Positions 13,625-16,040 of a stretch of 16,040 nucleotides of DNA are shown in pieces. The notes below the pieces were generated by a model. That model was given only the letters and a program-made list of their open reading frames with translations, did not search any database and was not told the origin of the DNA. Source of the stretch: Deltaproteobacteria bacterium. GTDB taxonomy: Bacteria > Desulfobacterota > Desulfobacteria > Desulfobacterales > ETH-SRB1. The stretch covers positions 1-16,040 of the forward strand of contig JAFCZU010000114.1 of assembly GCA_019314185.1 (NCBI GenBank), read 5' to 3'. The first letter of the stretch is position 1, and the number at the start of each line of letters is the position of its first letter. The position numbers and the translations under genes were made by a program.

Positions 13625-15169
13625 TTAAATCTGAAAGTGCATAAAGTCTTTCACGTATTCCCACTCCCCGCCCCACTCGAGATCGCAGACATCCACCAAA
13701 GCTGACTGCAGCGGCTGGCTCAAGTTGAGGAAGCCTTTGGACGCATATTCCTTCAGGAAGTTAATTCGCTCGTCTATTGCCTCAACCAGCTCTAGTTGCT
13801 CAAGATACAGACGTCCCTCCGGCAAGTAAAAGATGCGAGGATCTAGTAAATATTTCTTTTGGTACTGTAATAGTATCTTATACTGTCTGTTAATCCATTC
13901 ATCGTTGAAAGTCTTTCGGAAGTCCTCTGACGCCTTCGCCATTTCTTCGAAGTTTTCGAACCTCCCTAGATCCACACCCGTAACTTTCTTAATAACCAGA
14001 ATGTCGGAGGCATTCGTGACAAAGGGGTTCTCCTTAAAGTTGATGTCGATGGCCTTGCCCAGAGCATGGCGAGATAGTTTATTAGGATTATCGTTAAAAG
14101 TGCGCGGCACAAATGCCCAAGCCTGTGCAAGGTTATAGCGGAATCCGGCTTTCTCAAGAAGGTGCTCGGCGTCCTCAAGCGCCTTCTTCAGATTCGGATG
14201 CCCCCAAGTCTCTTTGTTGAAAAAGGTGATTCTTACCATCTTATCAACGACCTCTTCCATAGGGTTCATAATGCCCTTACTTTGGTAGAGGCGCAGGAGG
14301 TTCAGGTAGGCGCGGTTTATCCCATTGAGGCCGGGGTTAAGATCGTCGAAATTGTTACCAAAGTGCCCACGGTTTGCACTCGAGGCGTTGTTCCACTGGC
14401 CAATGGCATCGTCGATGTATAGGGCAGGATCGTTTACACCTCGCAACTTGGCCACTATATCTCGTTTTTTCTTGTACACCTTCCAGTCTGCATACCGCTT
14501 GCTGATGCTAGGAAATTCTCTAAATTCAGAGAAAGCCAATGGTACTGTTGGGATATGCAGCTCAATCTCGGGCTTCACCAGCTCAAGCTGTCTTGTCGGG
14601 ATGTGTTTCAGTGGCAGCCCAAAAATAGTCAGTTCAGCCTTTGTTGTTGGGGCTGTAGCAAGGCCCGCTCCGCCTGCTGTAGACGTCGTGGCTGGAGCAC
14701 CTCTCTCGGCCTGCCGCGCTACGCCTACTTGCACTTGTTTTATGATTGAAAAGCTCTCACCCCGAGTTACTGGTCGCCCTGCCTTCTCTGCTTCAGTTTG
14801 TCGCTTCACAAGTGGCTCTGGCATCCTCATCACTTCCTCTGCCACCCTGTCCGCCTCCTGCTCGTATTTATCATTTGGCTGGCTGATTTCCAGTTTTGGC
14901 TGAATCATTCTGTGTACGTACGCATTACCGTAAGCCTGTTGCAATTGACTAATCATGTTGATTTTTTCAGATGCATTTATGGGATGTGAAAACTCAGGTG
15001 AAGTTAGGATAGACAGTAAACTTTCAGGAAAGCTTTCAGTATTGATTTGCTGAAAATAATCTTCAAGCTTAAGGCCACCCAATTCTGATCCTCTTTGAAT
15101 GGACCTTCCTTGCAACACCTGACCTTTCTTTTCTGTACCTGATTTATTGGTCAGTTCTTGTTTCTTCAT
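13625..15169 (-). CDS. Putative eCIS payload: shared leader plus M15-type peptidoglycan peptidase
   Basis: 514 residues. Residues 1-119 match the leader of the next gene without gaps at about three quarters identity. They end in the SQPNDKYEQEADRVA...MRMPEP stretch that normally precedes a DUF4157 domain, but no HExxH motif follows. Residues 130-215 are low-complexity and Ala/Thr/Pro-rich. The C-terminus carries the zinc site of M15 peptidases (VanY / L-Ala-D-Glu endopeptidase type): SRHALGKAID with H368 and D375, and EWGGEWEYVKDFMHF with D508 and H511. This family cleaves peptidoglycan stem peptides. I see no signal peptide or membrane segment, which suits loading from the cytoplasm into the particle. 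The ATG follows AAGGAG by 8 nt, within the end of the ATPase gene. Role as cargo is inferred from position and leader; the peptidase assignment is firm. Confidence 0.86.
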   Translation of the reverse strand: MKKQELTNKSGTEKKGQVLQGRSIQRGSELGGLKLEDYFQQINTESFPESLLSILTSPEFSHPINASEKINMISQLQQAYGNAYVHRMIQPKLEISQPNDKYEQEADRVAEEVMRMPEPLVKRQTEAEKAGRPVTRGESFSIIKQVQVGVARQAERGAPATTSTAGGAGLATAPTTKAELTIFGLPLKHIPTRQLELVKPEIELHIPTVPLAFSEFREFPSISKRYADWKVYKKKRDIVAKLRGVNDPALYIDDAIGQWNNASSANRGHFGNNFDDLNPGLNGINRAYLNLLRLYQSKGIMNPMEEVVDKMVRITFFNKETWGHPNLKKALEDAEHLLEKAGFRYNLAQAWAFVPRTFNDNPNKLSRHALGKAIDINFKENPFVTNASDILVIKKVTGVDLGRFENFEEMAKASEDFRKTFNDEWINRQYKILLQYQKKYLLDPRIFYLPEGRLYLEQLELVEAIDERINFLKEYASKGFLNLSQPLQSALVDVCDLEWGGEWEYVKDFMHFQI

Positions 15170-15172
15170 TCC

Positions 15173-16040
15173 TTACATCTCCTTAAACATAACCAAGTCA
15201 GAGTACTTTCCAAAATCTGACTTGACATAAGACCTGCCTATCTTCTGATATTCTTGCTTTGTTGCCTGAATTATGTCTTCCATGTTGATAGCTCCTGAAT
15301 TTGCTGCTGCTAAGAAGGCTGCATTTACTGCAATGTTCTTTATATTCCCACCGGCAATCTTGAAACGAGTCGATATAAAATCGAAATCAATATCTTTGCT
15401 GATCGGTGTATCCTGAGGAAACATGTTTTTCCATATCTGATATCGATACTTCTCATCCGGAAAAGGGAACTCCACCAAAAAGTGTAGCCGCCGCAAGAAG
15501 GCATCGTCCATGTTCTTTTTCAGATTTGTGGCAAGAATACTGATTCCCTCGTACTCCTCCATTTTTTGCAAAAGATAGCTTATCTCTATGTTGGCATATC
15601 TGTCATGAGCATCCTTCACCTCAGAGCGCTTGCCAAAAAGCGCATCGGCTTCGTCGAAAAACAGAATGGCATTGCTGCTCTCAGCTTCACAAAAGATCTT
15701 GCTCAAGTTCTTCTCTGTTTCACCAATGTACTTACTGACCACACCGGAAAGATCGATCTTGTAGAGATCGAGTTGCAATGCATTGGCGATGATCTCTGCG
15801 GCCATGGTTTTGCCAGTGCCACTCGGACCGGAAAATAGTGCATTGAGCCCTTTCCCTAAAGAGAGCTTTTGGTCAAAACCCCATTCTCCGTATACACGGT
15901 GCCGGTATTTCACTTGATCGCATATCGCATGAAGTTGCCACAAGTTATCTTCGGAAAGAACGATATCCTCCCAGGTATATTTTGGGGTAATTTTTTGGGC
16001 CAGAGTCCCCAATTTCTGATTGCATTGTGCCCGGCATCCT
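15173..16040 (-). CDS. AAA+ ATPase of the eCIS cluster (Afp15-like), 5' end beyond the window
   Basis: C-terminal AAA+ domain of the ATPase found in Afp/PVC-type clusters, thought to work in particle assembly or cargo handling in the cytoplasm. Counting from the TTG codon at 16012, Walker A GPSGTGKT is at residues 62-69, Walker B ILFFDEAD at 116-123, a sensor-1 ATN at 161-163 and an arginine pair at 174-175, as in FtsH/CDC48-like members. The frame stays open from 16012 to the window edge (reading GCRAQCNQK before the TTG). The family is usually much longer with an N-terminal region, so this is almost certainly the end of a larger gene and the TTG is not the start. The last codons, AAG GAG ATG TAA, contain the ribosome binding site of the next gene, which starts 3 nt after the stop; the two are translationally linked. 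Confidence 0.93.
   Translation of the reverse strand, partial: GCRAQCNQKLGTLAQKITPKYTWEDIVLSEDNLWQLHAICDQVKYRHRVYGEWGFDQKLSLGKGLNALFSGPSGTGKTMAAEIIANALQLDLYKIDLSGVVSKYIGETEKNLSKIFCEAESSNAILFFDEADALFGKRSEVKDAHDRYANIEISYLLQKMEEYEGISILATNLKKNMDDAFLRRLHFLVEFPFPDEKYRYQIWKNMFPQDTPISKDIDFDFISTRFKIAGGNIKNIAVNAAFLAAANSGAINMEDIIQATKQEYQKIGRSYVKSDFGKYSDLVMFKEM

Noticed and set aside
14325..14903. 192-codon plus-strand ORF opposite the M15 payload gene
   Set aside because: It is antisense to a gene with clear domains and conserved zinc-site residues. It has no ribosome binding site or recognisable motif.

Overview
The window holds most of an extracellular contractile injection system (eCIS; Afp/PVC-like, a headless phage-tail device). 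Every convincing gene lies on the minus strand, so the cluster reads from the right edge (16040) to the left edge (1). The DNA is AT-leaning. It belongs to a bacterium, probably an uncultivated environmental Gram-negative; I cannot place it more closely. The sheath, main tube, tape-measure and terminator genes are not in the window and probably lie beyond the right edge.

In transcription order: the 3' part of an AAA+ ATPase (Afp15-like, 15173 to the edge). Next come two tandem putative payload genes: a peptidoglycan peptidase of the M15 type (13625-15169) and a DUF4157 (HELTH) protein (12101-13444). They share a leader of about 119 residues and then diverge abruptly. After a 281-nt gap comes the baseplate block: CIS tube/adaptor protein (11106-11819), LysM-like protein (10453-10971), gp27/GpD-like hub (9210-10328), gp5/gpV-like spike (8477-9187), a small conserved protein (8224-8463), gp25 (7865-8224), a baseplate J/gp6-like protein broken into three ORFs (6306-7769), and a P2-gpI-like tail protein carrying a beta-propeller, with its N-terminal Fn3-like part in a separate frame (3662-6302). 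The fibre end follows: a small structural protein (3135-3674), a DUF6519 fibre-like protein (1802-3109), and a small beta-rich protein with a very strong ribosome binding site (1530-1787). Last is an N-acetylmuramoyl-L-alanine amidase whose N-terminal and catalytic parts are in different frames (438-1302). Positions 1-437 hold repeats and no credible gene.

Known roles suggest this division of labour. The tube adaptor, LysM protein, hub, spike and gp25 build the central baseplate. J and the gpI-like protein form the wedge. The propeller, the 179-residue protein and the DUF6519 protein are candidates for target binding. The ATPase assists assembly or loading. The two leader-sharing proteins are the likely cargo, and the amidase may open peptidoglycan or assist release.

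Three things stand out. (1) The payload pair: 93 nt before the second payload gene are a copy of the 3' end of the ATPase gene, still readable in the ATPase frame. This points to duplication of an ATPase-tail plus leader unit with exchange of the toxic C-terminus. (2) Four reading-frame breaks within about 7 kb (amidase, gpI-like protein, and J twice). One fits a 38-nt deletion between short direct repeats. (3) Two families of imperfect palindromic repeats placed between cistrons of the operon.
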